A stretch of 64,000 bases of DNA from Achromobacter sp. UMC71 (GTDB lineage Bacteria > Pseudomonadota > Gammaproteobacteria > Burkholderiales > Burkholderiaceae_B), in the NCBI RefSeq assembly GCF_014170305.1, contig NZ_LZZT01000054.1:1-64000 (forward strand), written 5' to 3'. Each line of letters opens with the position of its first letter. The stretch's first letter is position 1. The translations under genes were made by a program, and so were the position numbers. This document shows, piece after piece, positions 1 to 8,732 of this stretch. Under the pieces are notes generated by a model that was not told where the DNA came from, did no database searches, and was given only the letters and a program-made list of their open reading frames with translations.

Positions 1-26
1 GCGGTGACGAGGATGAGCACGGGGCA

Positions 27-48
27 GTCCGGAGCGAAGGCTCCGGAC
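27..48. terminator. GC-rich hairpin left of the LtaS-like gene
   Basis: A perfect 9-bp stem (27-35 with 40-48) closes on a GAAG loop. No T-tract follows on either strand, so it may be a weak terminator or just an intergenic hairpin. The first 108 bases carry no gene I can support. Confidence 0.3.
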
Positions 49-108
49 CGCAATCGTAGCCCCGCCCCCCCCACCCCGACACCGCCACGCGCGGCTCAAG
101 AACTCAAC

Positions 109-2004
109 TCAAGGCAACCGATATTTCTCTTCCCGGTAAACCCAACTCCCCCATAGCCCATGCGCCAAAGCCTCTTTGACTAAGCCGTCATCCGCCGGCT
201 CCACAGGCTCGTAAGTCTCATCACGTCCAACAGGCGCTGCCTCATATCGAAATTCACGCGGCGGCTTCGCAGGCTCCAGAACCAACAGCTTGTCGCCACG
301 CAAATATCCAAAGTTATCCGCGTACTGCATCAGCGCCCGATTCGGATCGCGCTGCGTCAAATCGGCCCCCAGCATCGGATTCACGTTATCCAGGCCGATC
401 AACGACAGCAGCGTCGGCGCCATGTCGATCTGGCTCACGATGCGCTCGTCCTGGCGCGGCGCGATGCCTGCGCCCAGGATCAGCGCCGGGATCTGGAAGT
501 GGCGCACCGGCACCGGGATCGAGCCGTAGACTCTCGAATCGTGGTCGGCAATGACCAGGAATACCGTGTTGTTCCAGTAGGGCGCCTGGCGGGCCTTGTC
601 GAAGAACTGGCCCAGCGCCCAGTCGGCGTAGCGCACCGTGTTGTCCACGCTGGCGGGGTCGCCCACCGGCTGGATGCGGCCTTCCGGGTACTCCCAGGGT
701 GAATGGTTGCTGACCGAGAACGCCAGGGTGAAGACCGGCTTGTCGCCGTCAGCGCGCAGCAGGCGGTCGACCTGGTTGAACATGTCTTCGTCGGAAGCGC
801 CCCACGAGCCTTCGAATACCGGGTTTACGAACTTCGGGCGGTCGATGACTTCATTGAAGCCGTTGCCCAGGAAGAAGGCTCGCATATTGTCGAAATGGGA
901 TTCGCCGCCGTACACGAAGCGCGAATGGTAGCCGTGCTTGCCCAGCACCTGTGCCAACGTAAAGAAGCCGGTTTGCGAGCGCGGCAGCTTGACCACGGCG
1001 TCGGCGACGCTGGGCAGAAAGCCCGCCGTCACCGCTTCAATGCCGCGCACCGAGCGGGTGCCGGTAGCGTAGGCGCGGTGGAACATCCAGCCGTCCTTGG
1101 ACAGGCGGTCGATATTGGGCGTGAGGTCCTTGCCGCCCAGGCTGCCTACATACTGCGCGCCCAGGCTTTCCTGCAGGATGATCACCACGTTCAGTGGCTT
1201 GTCGCGGCGCACGGTGGCTTTCTGTTCGTGCAGGCTGGGGTAGCGCGGATCGAGCGGCGGGCCGGACAGGCCGGCTTTTTCGCGCACGATGGCGTTCATT
1301 TCGTCGACCGGCATCTTGGGGTACATCGCGGCCGACGAGCGTTCGTCCCGCATGCGGTAGGCGGCGTCGAACACGCTGTAGAGCGAATTCAGCGCCAGCG
1401 AATTGACCATGGCGTCCGAACTGAAAGCGACCTTGGCCGGGTTGATGGGGCGATGTTCCAGCGTGCCGCGCGCGCCCAATACCACCAGCGCCAGGATCGC
1501 CACGGACGCGATGGGCCGCTTCCACCAAGCCATGAAGGGGTCGCGGGTGCGGACCGGGAACAGCTTGACGGCGAGCCAGGCTGCCAGCACCAGTACGATC
1601 GCGGCGGCCAGCAGCACGCCCTTGTAGCCCTGCCACAGCATCGACCCGACTTCTTTGGGGTTGAGCAGGTAGATGAAGTACAGGCGGTTCGGGCGGGTAT
1701 CGTATTCCGCGATGAATTGCGGCGTGGAGACTTCCAGCAGCGCATACAGCATCCACCAGATGCGGAACCACCAGGCAGTGACACGGGCAGCCCAGGCGCG
1801 ATGGCCCAGCCAGGGCGAGAACACCGCCGGCAGCGCGATCACCATGGACAAGAGGCAGACGTCGATACGCAAGCCGCCGAACAGCACGGGCCACAGCCCC
1901 CCTGCGGCCTCGACGCGGTCCCACATCCACAAGGCCAGGCCTAGCCGGCTGAGCGTCAGCAGGACCAGCACCGACACGATGAATCGGAGTGTCAGGCGGC
2001 GCAT
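109..2004 (-). CDS. LTA synthase (LtaS)-like sulfatase-fold phosphoglycerol transferase
   Basis: Inner-membrane enzyme of the LtaS/OpgB type in the alkaline phosphatase superfamily, 631 residues. The first ~185 residues hold about five hydrophobic segments, and the catalytic domain then faces the periplasm (~270-560). Visible metal and nucleophile motifs are NVVIILQES (metal Glu), GTRSVRG (the Thr that is the nucleophile in LtaS enzymes), WGASDEDMF and IADHD. In Gram-negatives such enzymes usually move phosphoglycerol or phosphoethanolamine onto periplasmic glucans or surface glycans; the acceptor here cannot be read from sequence. The gene stands alone, ~280 bases downstream of the GntR gene on the same strand. 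Family assignment is firm, substrate is not. Confidence 0.85.
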   Translation of the reverse strand: MRRLTLRFIVSVLVLLTLSRLGLALWMWDRVEAAGGLWPVLFGGLRIDVCLLSMVIALPAVFSPWLGHRAWAARVTAWWFRIWWMLYALLEVSTPQFIAEYDTRPNRLYFIYLLNPKEVGSMLWQGYKGVLLAAAIVLVLAAWLAVKLFPVRTRDPFMAWWKRPIASVAILALVVLGARGTLEHRPINPAKVAFSSDAMVNSLALNSLYSVFDAAYRMRDERSSAAMYPKMPVDEMNAIVREKAGLSGPPLDPRYPSLHEQKATVRRDKPLNVVIILQESLGAQYVGSLGGKDLTPNIDRLSKDGWMFHRAYATGTRSVRGIEAVTAGFLPSVADAVVKLPRSQTGFFTLAQVLGKHGYHSRFVYGGESHFDNMRAFFLGNGFNEVIDRPKFVNPVFEGSWGASDEDMFNQVDRLLRADGDKPVFTLAFSVSNHSPWEYPEGRIQPVGDPASVDNTVRYADWALGQFFDKARQAPYWNNTVFLVIADHDSRVYGSIPVPVRHFQIPALILGAGIAPRQDERIVSQIDMAPTLLSLIGLDNVNPMLGADLTQRDPNRALMQYADNFGYLRGDKLLVLEPAKPPREFRYEAAPVGRDETYEPVEPADDGLVKEALAHGLWGSWVYREEKYRLP

Positions 2005-2285
2005 GTCGCAGCCCTCCCCTCATGGCTGGAAAGCCCTTGTGTTGATGCGTCGCTACGATGACCGAGCCAATCCATGCCTTGCCGTCCGGTGAATGAAAAC
2101 GGCCAAGGTTAACGCGGTTTGATGCGGCGCAGCGGCCTCAAGCGCGGCAAGGCATGCGACGAGCAATGCGCAAACGTTGTATGACGTCGTATTTCTACGC
2201 CCGCTGCATCGTGAATCGCAAGGAAAGGCCGCCGGGCACGCGCGCGGCGGCTATTGCGCAGCGGTACGCCCTTGCCGGCGCCGCC

Positions 2286-3014
2286 CTATTGCACCCGGCG
2301 CAGGCGCTCGCGGCTGTTGCTCAGGTGGGTGCGCATGGCGGCGCGGGCCGCTTCGGCGTCCTGCCGCACGATGGCGTTGTAGATATCTTCGTGTTCCAGA
2401 TTGACGCGCGCCAGGTAGGCGGGGCGGTCTTCGTGGGCGAACTTGGCGGAGTTGATACGGGTGCGGGGAATGATCGCCGAGCCCAGGTGCGACATCAGGT
2501 CGGCGAAATAGCGGTTGTCGGTGGCCTGGGAGATCAGCAGATGGAACTGGAAGTCGGGGGTGATGGTGTCGCCGCCCGTGTCCAGCGCGCTCTTGAAGGC
2601 GTCCAGCGCGCGGCGCATGTCGGTCAGTTGGGCCTCGCTGCGGCGCACGGCGGCCAGACCGGCGGCCTCGCTTTCCAGGCAGATGCGCAGTTCCAGCAGC
2701 ACCAGCACGTCGCGCACGGTGGCGATGTCGGCCGGATCGACGCGGAAATCACCGCTGCCGCTCGGCTCCAGGGCGTAGGTGCCCACGCCATGATGGGTTT
2801 CGACGAGGCCCGAGGCCTGCAGCCGCGACAGGGCTTCGCGCACGACAGTGCGGCTGACACCGAACTGCCGCATGATCTCGGATTCGGTAGGCAGTTTGTC
2901 GCCGGGGCGGATAGCGCCGCCGCGAATGCGTTCGGAAATGCTCTCGACCAGGCCCTGGGCCAGGTTCCGGGGACGACGCTGCGGCAAAACGGGGGTATCG
3001 ACAGGAGCGTTCAT
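2286..3014 (-). CDS. GntR/FadR-family transcriptional regulator of the uronate locus
   Basis: DNA-binding regulator of 242 residues. An N-terminal winged HTH (~18-80, with PGDKLPTESEIMRQFGVSR and the VVREALSRL recognition region) is followed by an all-helical FCD effector domain (~95-225) that keeps acidic and His positions typical of metal- and acid-binding FCD domains. It is transcribed divergently from uronate dehydrogenase, and a 14-bp palindrome lies between them. By family habit it would repress the uronate genes until a sugar acid or lactone binds the FCD domain. That role is inferred from context. Confidence 0.88.
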   Translation of the reverse strand: MNAPVDTPVLPQRRPRNLAQGLVESISERIRGGAIRPGDKLPTESEIMRQFGVSRTVVREALSRLQASGLVETHHGVGTYALEPSGSGDFRVDPADIATVRDVLVLLELRICLESEAAGLAAVRRSEAQLTDMRRALDAFKSALDTGGDTITPDFQFHLLISQATDNRYFADLMSHLGSAIIPRTRINSAKFAHEDRPAYLARVNLEHEDIYNAIVRQDAEAARAAMRTHLSNSRERLRRVQ

Positions 3015-3045
3015 CAGGGATTATCCGAAAGCGGTTGCGCGGAGC

Positions 3046-3075
3046 TTGACTGCAAAATTTCGTGCTTATTATACT
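3046..3075 (+). promoter_or_regulatory. Candidate sigma70 promoter for the uronate operon
   Basis: TTGACT (3046-3051) and TATACT (3070-3075), each 5/6 to consensus, are spaced by 18 bases and point toward the uronate dehydrogenase gene. The GTACG palindrome begins 11 bases after the -10, where a bound repressor would block initiation. Confidence 0.55.
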
Positions 3076-3086
3076 TTGGACAGGTT

Positions 3087-3100
3087 GTACGATAACGTAC
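3087..3100. promoter_or_regulatory. Palindromic operator candidate (GTACG-ATAA-CGTAC)
   Basis: A perfect 5-bp inverted repeat with a 4-base spacer sits between the divergent GntR gene and the uronate operon, just downstream of the promoter candidate. Size and symmetry fit a FadR-subfamily dimer site. Which protein binds is inferred from adjacency. Confidence 0.5.
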
Positions 3101-3143
3101 CAGACAAGTCCATTCCACCGCGCCATCCACCGAGCGTTGCGCC

Positions 3144-3983
3144 ATGAGCCTAGTTGTCGACCGCATGCCTGCTGCCCCCCGTTGCCAGCGCCTGTTATTG
3201 ACCGGCGCGGCCGGCAACCTGGGCCAGGTGCTGCGTCCACGCCTGAAGGCCTACGCCGACGTGCTACGGGTGTCCGACGTGGCGGCGATGGCGCCCGCCG
3301 GCCCCGGCGAGGAAGTCGTGCCCTGCAACCTGGCCGACGCCGCGGCGGTGTCCGAACTGGTACGCGGCGCCGACGCCATTGTGCACCTGGGCGGCGTTTC
3401 CGTGGAACGTTCTTTCGAAGAAATCCTGCCGGCCAACATCCAGGGCGTGTACCACGTCTACGAGGCCGCCCGCGTGCATGGCGTGCGCCGCGTGGTGTTT
3501 GCCAGTTCCAACCACGTCATCGGCTTCTACGAGCAAGGCGCGCAGCTGGACGCGGACGTGCCGCTGCGGCCCGACGGCTATTACGGCCTGAGCAAGGCCT
3601 ACGGCGAGAACCTGTCGCGCTTCTACTACGACCGCTACGGCATCGAAACCGTCTGCCTGCGCATCGGGTCGTCGTTCCCCGAACCCAAGGACCGCCGCAT
3701 GATGGTCACCTGGCTCAGCTACGACGATCTGACGGACCTGGTGGTGCGGTCCCTATTCACGCCCGGCGTCGGCCACCTGATCGCCTACGGCGCGTCGGCC
3801 AACCGCGACAGCTGGTGGGATAACGACCGCGCCGCCGCACTGGGGTTCGCCCCCAAGGATTCCTCCGAGCCATTCCGCCCCCAGGTCGAGGCGCAGCCGC
3901 CCTTGCCCGCCGACGACCCCGCCGCCCGCTACCAGGGCGGCGCGTTCGTCAAGGCCGGCCCCTTCCCCTTTCCGCCCCGCTGA
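3144..3983 (+). CDS. udh: NAD-dependent uronate dehydrogenase
   Basis: Short-chain-type enzyme that oxidises D-glucuronate or D-galacturonate at C1 to the aldarolactone, the first step of oxidative uronate catabolism. It has 279 residues with an N-terminal Rossmann loop (TGAAGNLGQ), an active-site YxxxK (Tyr147-Lys151 in YYGLSK), SSNHVIGFY and GSSFPEP, which together resemble characterised Agrobacterium and Pseudomonas Udh closely. The chosen ATG gives seven residues before a second Met; the later start is possible. The lactonase gene follows after 13 bases. The next enzymes (aldarate dehydratase and on to 2-oxoglutarate) are not in the window. Confidence 0.87.
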   Translation: MSLVVDRMPAAPRCQRLLLTGAAGNLGQVLRPRLKAYADVLRVSDVAAMAPAGPGEEVVPCNLADAAAVSELVRGADAIVHLGGVSVERSFEEILPANIQGVYHVYEAARVHGVRRVVFASSNHVIGFYEQGAQLDADVPLRPDGYYGLSKAYGENLSRFYYDRYGIETVCLRIGSSFPEPKDRRMMVTWLSYDDLTDLVVRSLFTPGVGHLIAYGASANRDSWWDNDRAAALGFAPKDSSEPFRPQVEAQPPLPADDPAARYQGGAFVKAGPFPFPPR

Positions 3984-3996
3984 TCCCCTGCCCGCC

Positions 3997-4878
3997 ATGG
4001 CGACTTCCGCTGAACGCATCGGCACCCAGCTCTGCGGCGTGGGCGAGAGCCCGGTCTGGCGCGCCGCCGACCAGTCCTTCTACTGGACCGACATCCCCGG
4101 CCGCGCGCTCTGGCGCTGGACACCGGCCAGCGGCGCCATCGACCACTGGGCGCTGCCGCAGATGGCCGGCTGCATCGCGCCACGCGGCGCCGGCTGGCTG
4201 CTGGCCATGGAAACCGGCCTGTATGCCTGCGGGCCGCTGATAGCCGGCGAGCCCTGCCAGCCCCGGCCGCTAGCGGCCGTACGCCACGGCGCGCCCGGCA
4301 TGCGCTTCAACGACGGCCGCTGCGACCGGCAAGGCCGCTTCTGGGCCGGCACCATGGTCATGGACATGAGCCTGGCCAGCCACGCCGGCCGCCTGTACCG
4401 CCATGACGGCGGCGACGCGTTGCACGCCATCGTCGACGACCTGATCGTGCCCAATGGCCTGGCTTTCAGCCCCGACGGCCGCACCCTGTACCTGTCGGAC
4501 TCGCACCCCGCGCGGCAGGTCGTGTGGGCCTACGACTACGACATCGACGCTGGCGTGCCGAGCAACCGCCGCGTCTTCATTCCGAAGCTGCCCGCTGGGC
4601 GGCCCGACGGCGCCGCAGTGGACGCCGACGGCGGCTACTGGATCTGTGGCAACGAAGCTGGGCGGATCTACCGCTACACCCCGGACGGCCGCCTGGACCA
4701 CAGCGTCGAGGTGCCCGCCCCGCGGGTCGCGATGTGCGCCTTCGGCGGCCCTGACCTGGACGTCCTGTTCGTCACATCCATCCGTCCCGCGGACGCCGCC
4801 CCCGGCTCCGCCGCCGGCGCCGTCTTTGCCCTGCGCCCCGGCGCGCAGGGCCTGGAGGAAACCGCAAGCGCCGGCTAG
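3997..4878 (+). CDS. SMP-30/gluconolactonase-family lactonase
   Basis: Six-bladed beta-propeller of 293 residues in the SMP-30/LRE family. GVGESPVW near the N terminus, RFNDGRCDRQGRFWAGTM (~103-120), VPNGLAFSPDGRTLY (~150-165) and the RPDGAAVDADGGYW region carry the divalent-metal Glu, Asn and Asp ligands of the family. Placed directly after udh, it most likely hydrolyses the glucaro- or galactarolactone that Udh makes. Related proteins also open arabino- and gluconolactones, so the assignment leans on context. Confidence 0.82.
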   Translation: MATSAERIGTQLCGVGESPVWRAADQSFYWTDIPGRALWRWTPASGAIDHWALPQMAGCIAPRGAGWLLAMETGLYACGPLIAGEPCQPRPLAAVRHGAPGMRFNDGRCDRQGRFWAGTMVMDMSLASHAGRLYRHDGGDALHAIVDDLIVPNGLAFSPDGRTLYLSDSHPARQVVWAYDYDIDAGVPSNRRVFIPKLPAGRPDGAAVDADGGYWICGNEAGRIYRYTPDGRLDHSVEVPAPRVAMCAFGGPDLDVLFVTSIRPADAAPGSAAGAVFALRPGAQGLEETASAG

Positions 4879-4999
4879 CACCCGACCGCGGCGCGACCAA
4901 GCGCCCACGCATGTGTAGTAAGCAGGTCCGTAGATATCAAAGAGCTTCGGGGCCTCACCGGCCCTCAACGAAACGCCGTACTCCCTACCGGAGGTAGAC

Positions 5000-5977
5000 A
5001 TGCTGCGCCCGACCCTGACCCGCGCCTTCCTGGCGGCGGCTGCCTTGCTGACGCTGATTCCCGCGACCCATGCCGCCGAGCTGCGCTCCGCGGACATCCA
5101 TCCCGACGACTACCCCACCGTGCAAGCCGTGCGCCAGTTCGGCGAGCTGGTCAAGCAACGCACCAACGGCCGCATCACGGTCAAGGTGTATGCCGGCGGC
5201 GCGCTGGGCAATGAAGACGACTCGATCGAACAAGTGAAGATGGGCGCGCTGGCCATGGCGCGCGTGTCCAGCGCGGCCATGCACAACATCTGCCAGACCA
5301 CGCGCGTGCCGTCGCTGCCCTTCCTGTTCCGTTCCAAAGAGCACCTGCACAAGGTGCTGGACGGCGAGATCGGCGAGCAGATCCTGCGCTCGTGCGAATC
5401 GGCCGGTTTCGTCGGCCTGGCCTGGTACGACAGCGGCTCGCGGTCGATGTACACGCGCAACAAGCCCATCAAGACGCTGGCCGACGCCAAAGGGCTGAAG
5501 ATCCGGGTGCAGCAGTCGGACCTGTCTGTCGCCATGGTGGAGGCCATGGGCGGCAACGCGACGCCGATGCCGATGGGCGAGGTCTACACCTCGCTCAAGA
5601 CGGGGCTGGTGGATGCGGCCGAGAACAACTACCCCAGCTACGAAAGCGCGCACCACTACGAGGTGGCCAAGTACTACGCGGTGACCGACCACACCATGAC
5701 GCCGGAGATGCTGATCTTCTCCAAGCGGCAATGGGACAAGCTGTCGGCCGAGGACCAGAAGACGCTGCGCGAGGCGGCGCGCGAATCGGTGCCTTATATG
5801 CGCAAGCTGTGGGATGAGCGCGAACAGAAGTCGCGCGCGGTGGTCGAGAAAGCCGGCTCGCAGATCGTCGAGGTGGACAAGGCCTCGTTCCAGGCGGCGA
5901 TGAAGCCCGTGTATGACCGCTACGTCACCACGCCCGACATGAAAGACCTGGTCGCCAAGATCCAGGCCGTCCAGTAA
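5000..5977 (+). CDS. dctP: TRAP transporter substrate-binding protein, probably for uronates (DctP type)
   Basis: Periplasmic binding protein of 325 residues with a Sec signal peptide ending near THAAE (~residue 24). The DctP fold shows in KIRVQQSDL, with the Arg that pairs with the substrate carboxylate, and in GEVYTSLKTGLVDAAEN. TRAP binding proteins of this clade are known to take D-glucuronate and D-galacturonate, and the upstream udh-lactonase pair supports that. A good ribosome site (GGAGG, ~4990) precedes the ATG after a 121-base gap. The two permease genes follow immediately. Confidence 0.88.
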   Translation: MLRPTLTRAFLAAAALLTLIPATHAAELRSADIHPDDYPTVQAVRQFGELVKQRTNGRITVKVYAGGALGNEDDSIEQVKMGALAMARVSSAAMHNICQTTRVPSLPFLFRSKEHLHKVLDGEIGEQILRSCESAGFVGLAWYDSGSRSMYTRNKPIKTLADAKGLKIRVQQSDLSVAMVEAMGGNATPMPMGEVYTSLKTGLVDAAENNYPSYESAHHYEVAKYYAVTDHTMTPEMLIFSKRQWDKLSAEDQKTLREAARESVPYMRKLWDEREQKSRAVVEKAGSQIVEVDKASFQAAMKPVYDRYVTTPDMKDLVAKIQAVQ

Positions 5978-5986
5978 GGAAACATC

Positions 5987-6550
5987 ATGCTGGCTACCTC
6001 AACCAATGAAACGGATGTCACGGCGGGGGGCCGGGCGCGAGCCCTGGCCGCCCCGCTGGACGCCTACGCCCGAGCCTGCGCCCGCCTGGCGCGCCTGTGC
6101 ATGTGGACCAGCGTGTTCGGGCTGGTCTGCCTGATCATCGCCGTGACGCTGCAGATCTTCGGCCGCCACGTACTCAACAGCACCCCCACCTGGGCCGAGA
6201 GCCTGGCGCTGTTGCTGGTGCTGTACGTCACCATGCTGGGCGCCGCGGTCGGCGTGCGCGACGCCGGCCACATCGGCTTCGAGTCGCTGGTGGACGCCCT
6301 GCCGGCGGCAGGCCAGCGGCGCCTGAAGATATTCATCCACCTGCTGGTGCTGCTGTTCGGCGTGCTGATGGCCTGGAACTGCGGCCTGCTCGCCGAGTCC
6401 GTCTGGCCCTACAAGATCCCCAACCTGGGCGTCTCCAACGGCTGGAAATACGTTCCCGCGGCACTGTCCGGCACGCTGATCGCGCTCTTTTCCATCGAGC
6501 ACATCATCGCCCTCCTGCGCAACCAAAAGGTGGTACCGGCATGGCGCTGA
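5987..6550 (+). CDS. dctQ: TRAP transporter small permease (DctQ type)
   Basis: Integral membrane protein of 187 residues with four hydrophobic segments. They start at roughly 40, 72, 112 and 150, and include the conserved TWAESLALLL and GHIGFESLVD stretches of DctQ subunits. It partners the large permease to form the sodium-coupled translocator. The coding region starts 9 bases after the binding-protein stop and overlaps dctM by 10 bases, which suggests translational coupling. Confidence 0.88.
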   Translation: MLATSTNETDVTAGGRARALAAPLDAYARACARLARLCMWTSVFGLVCLIIAVTLQIFGRHVLNSTPTWAESLALLLVLYVTMLGAAVGVRDAGHIGFESLVDALPAAGQRRLKIFIHLLVLLFGVLMAWNCGLLAESVWPYKIPNLGVSNGWKYVPAALSGTLIALFSIEHIIALLRNQKVVPAWR

Positions 6551-7824
6551 CCCTACTCTCGTTCACGTTCATGGGGTTCCTGGTGATCGGCGTGCCGGTG
6601 GCCTTCGCCATCGGCCTGTCGTCCATCACGGCGATCATGTATGAAGACCTGCCGCTGGCGGTCGCCTTTCAGCAGATGACCTCGGGGATGAACGCGTTCT
6701 CGTTCCTGGCCATTCCCTTTTTCATCTTCACCGGCGAGCTGATGCTGTACGGCGGCATCGCCGACCGCATCGTGGCGTTCGCCAAATCGCTGGTGGGGCA
6801 CGTGCGCGGCGGCCTGGGCATGTCCAACGTGGTGGCCTGCACGCTGTTCGGCGGCGTCTCGGGATCGCCGGTGGCGGACGTGTCGGCGATGGGATCGGTG
6901 ATGATCCCCATGATGAAACGCGAGGGCTACCACGCCGACTACGCCGTCAACGTCACGACGCACGCGGCGCTGGTCGGTGCGCTGATGCCCACCAGCCACA
7001 ACATCATCATCTACACGCTGGCCGCGGGCGGCAAGGTGTCCATCGCGGCGCTGATCGCCGCGGGCGTGGTGCCCGCGCTGATCCTGACGCTGTGCAACCT
7101 GGCGGCCGCCTATTTCGTGGCGCGCAGCCGCGGCTACCCGGCGGGCACCTTTCCCGGCTGGGCCATCGTGTGGCGGTCGCTGGTGGCCGCCACGCCGGGC
7201 CTGTTCGTGGTGGTGCTGATCATCGCCGGCATCCTGAGCGGCGTCTTCACGGCGACGGAATCGGCCGCGGTGGCGGTGCTGTATGCGCTGGCGCTGACCC
7301 TCTTCGTCTACCGCTCGCTGACCTGGGACCAGTTCGTGCGGGCCGCCAGCAAGGCCGTCAAGACGACGGGCGTGGTGCTCCTGTTGATCGGCATCTCCGC
7401 CACGTTCGGCTACCTGATCAGCTTTTATGGCGTGGCCGAAAAGACCGGCGAACTGATGGCGTCGGTATCCACCAGCCCGTGGGCCATCTTCCTGATGGTC
7501 AACGTCATCCTGTTCGTGCTGGGCACTTTTCTGGACATGGCGGCGACCATCCTGATCTGCACCCCGATCTTCCTGCCGATCTGCGTGCAGTACGGCATGG
7601 GGCCGGTGCAATTCGGCATCGTGATGCTGCTGAACTGTGCGCTGGGGCTGAACACGCCGCCCGTGGGCACCACCCAGTTCGTGGGGTGCGCCATCGGTGG
7701 CGTCTCGGTGGGGACGGTGATGCGGACGATCTGGCCGTTCTATGGCGCGCTCTTGGCCGCCCTGGCCCTGGTGACCTACGTGCCGGCGTTCTCGCTCTGG
7801 TTGCCCGGTCTGCTGCTCAACTGA
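6541..7824 (+). CDS. dctM: TRAP transporter large permease (DctM type)
   Basis: Main translocation subunit, 427 residues and about 12 membrane segments, with family signatures at FAIGLSSI, FFIFTGELM, GGVSGSPVADVSAMG and LNTPPVGTTQF. The start is the ATG that overlaps the end of dctQ; an open frame continues upstream, but dctQ occupies it and the N terminus at MALTLLSFTF matches the family. It completes a DctPQM importer for the uronate locus. Its last 49 bases overlap the convergent PAP2 gene. Confidence 0.9.
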   Translation: MALTLLSFTFMGFLVIGVPVAFAIGLSSITAIMYEDLPLAVAFQQMTSGMNAFSFLAIPFFIFTGELMLYGGIADRIVAFAKSLVGHVRGGLGMSNVVACTLFGGVSGSPVADVSAMGSVMIPMMKREGYHADYAVNVTTHAALVGALMPTSHNIIIYTLAAGGKVSIAALIAAGVVPALILTLCNLAAAYFVARSRGYPAGTFPGWAIVWRSLVAATPGLFVVVLIIAGILSGVFTATESAAVAVLYALALTLFVYRSLTWDQFVRAASKAVKTTGVVLLLIGISATFGYLISFYGVAEKTGELMASVSTSPWAIFLMVNVILFVLGTFLDMAATILICTPIFLPICVQYGMGPVQFGIVMLLNCALGLNTPPVGTTQFVGCAIGGVSVGTVMRTIWPFYGALLAALALVTYVPAFSLWLPGLLLN

Positions 7825-8564
7825 GCGTTGGACGCGGGGGACGGGCCGCCCACGGTCCACCCCCGCAGCACCGGCCAGAAAAACAGCGCGGCCAGCAGCC
7901 ACATCAGCGCGGCGGACCACAGGGTCTGGCTCAGGAAGTGCGCGCCTTGCAGGATCCGCACGATCGAAAACCCCACGCCTGCCATCACGCCTGCCGCCAA
8001 GCCGCCCCAGCGCCAGCTCGGCCGCCCCGCGGCCCAGCCGGCGAAATACAGGGTCAGCAGGGAATAGCCGGCGCCGGCGTGGCCGCTGGGCAGCGCACCG
8101 CCCGCCTTGCCACGGTCCCAGGTCCACCAAGACAGGGGGTACGGGGTGTAACCGCCCAGCGTCTCCAGGTCGTAGGGACGCGGCAGCGTGGTGAAGTGCT
8201 TGAGCTGATTGACCAGCAATTGCCCTGCCACGCAAGTCAGCGCCACCGCCAGCGCCGCGCCACGCAAGGGACGCCAGGCGGGAATGCGGTAGCTGGCCGC
8301 GGCGACCGCGACCGCGCCCAAGGCGATGCCGATGGGCAACGCCAGCACCATGCGATGGCCCACCAGCTCCAGCCAACGGTTGGTGTGCAACGGAAAATCG
8401 TCCAGCGCCGGGCTGAACAGCGCCCGGCCGATGGCCATGTCCAGCCCGGACACGTTCGCCCACCAAGCCAGGCAGGCCAGGATCAGCGTCACCCCAACGA
8501 CGTGCGTGAAGAAATAGGAAACAGCGTTCGGCCTGGCATAAGCAGGCGAGGATAAGGGTGGCAT
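7776..8564 (-). CDS. PAP2-superfamily membrane phosphatase
   Basis: Membrane phosphatase of 262 residues with about six hydrophobic segments. The acid-phosphatase triad motifs are present: KHFTTLPRP, LPSGHAG and RILQGAHFLSQ. In the third motif the usual Asp after HFLS is Gln. Such enzymes remove phosphates from undecaprenyl pyrophosphate, lipid A or phosphatidylglycerol phosphate; the GAHFLS form recalls lipid A phosphatases. A two-component system lies upstream on the same strand, 168 bases away, and could control it. Substrate is uncertain. Confidence 0.82.
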   Translation of the reverse strand: MPPLSSPAYARPNAVSYFFTHVVGVTLILACLAWWANVSGLDMAIGRALFSPALDDFPLHTNRWLELVGHRMVLALPIGIALGAVAVAAASYRIPAWRPLRGAALAVALTCVAGQLLVNQLKHFTTLPRPYDLETLGGYTPYPLSWWTWDRGKAGGALPSGHAGAGYSLLTLYFAGWAAGRPSWRWGGLAAGVMAGVGFSIVRILQGAHFLSQTLWSAALMWLLAALFFWPVLRGWTVGGPSPASNAQLSSRPGNQSENAGT

Positions 8565-8623
8565 GTAGGGCGAGGGGCGGCGGCGATCTGCTGGAGCGGA
8601 CAGCTTAGGCGGGAGATAGTCGA

Positions 8624-8640
8624 AAATTCGTCAAATTCGT
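8624..8640. promoter_or_regulatory. Direct repeat upstream of the PAP2 gene, candidate response-regulator site
   Basis: AAATTCGT occurs twice in tandem (8624-8631 and 8633-8640), 60-76 bases upstream of the PAP2 start and downstream of the sensor kinase gene. OmpR-class regulators bind tandem direct repeats with a period near one helical turn. Here the period is 9 bases, a little short. Confidence 0.35.
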
Positions 8641-8732
8641 TCATATCACCCAAGGCCTCGGCCACGCCTGACAGGCAATTCCGGCGCAGACCTGGCCCCG
8701 ATTCCGGATCGGTTGCGGCCAGGCCCCTTGGC

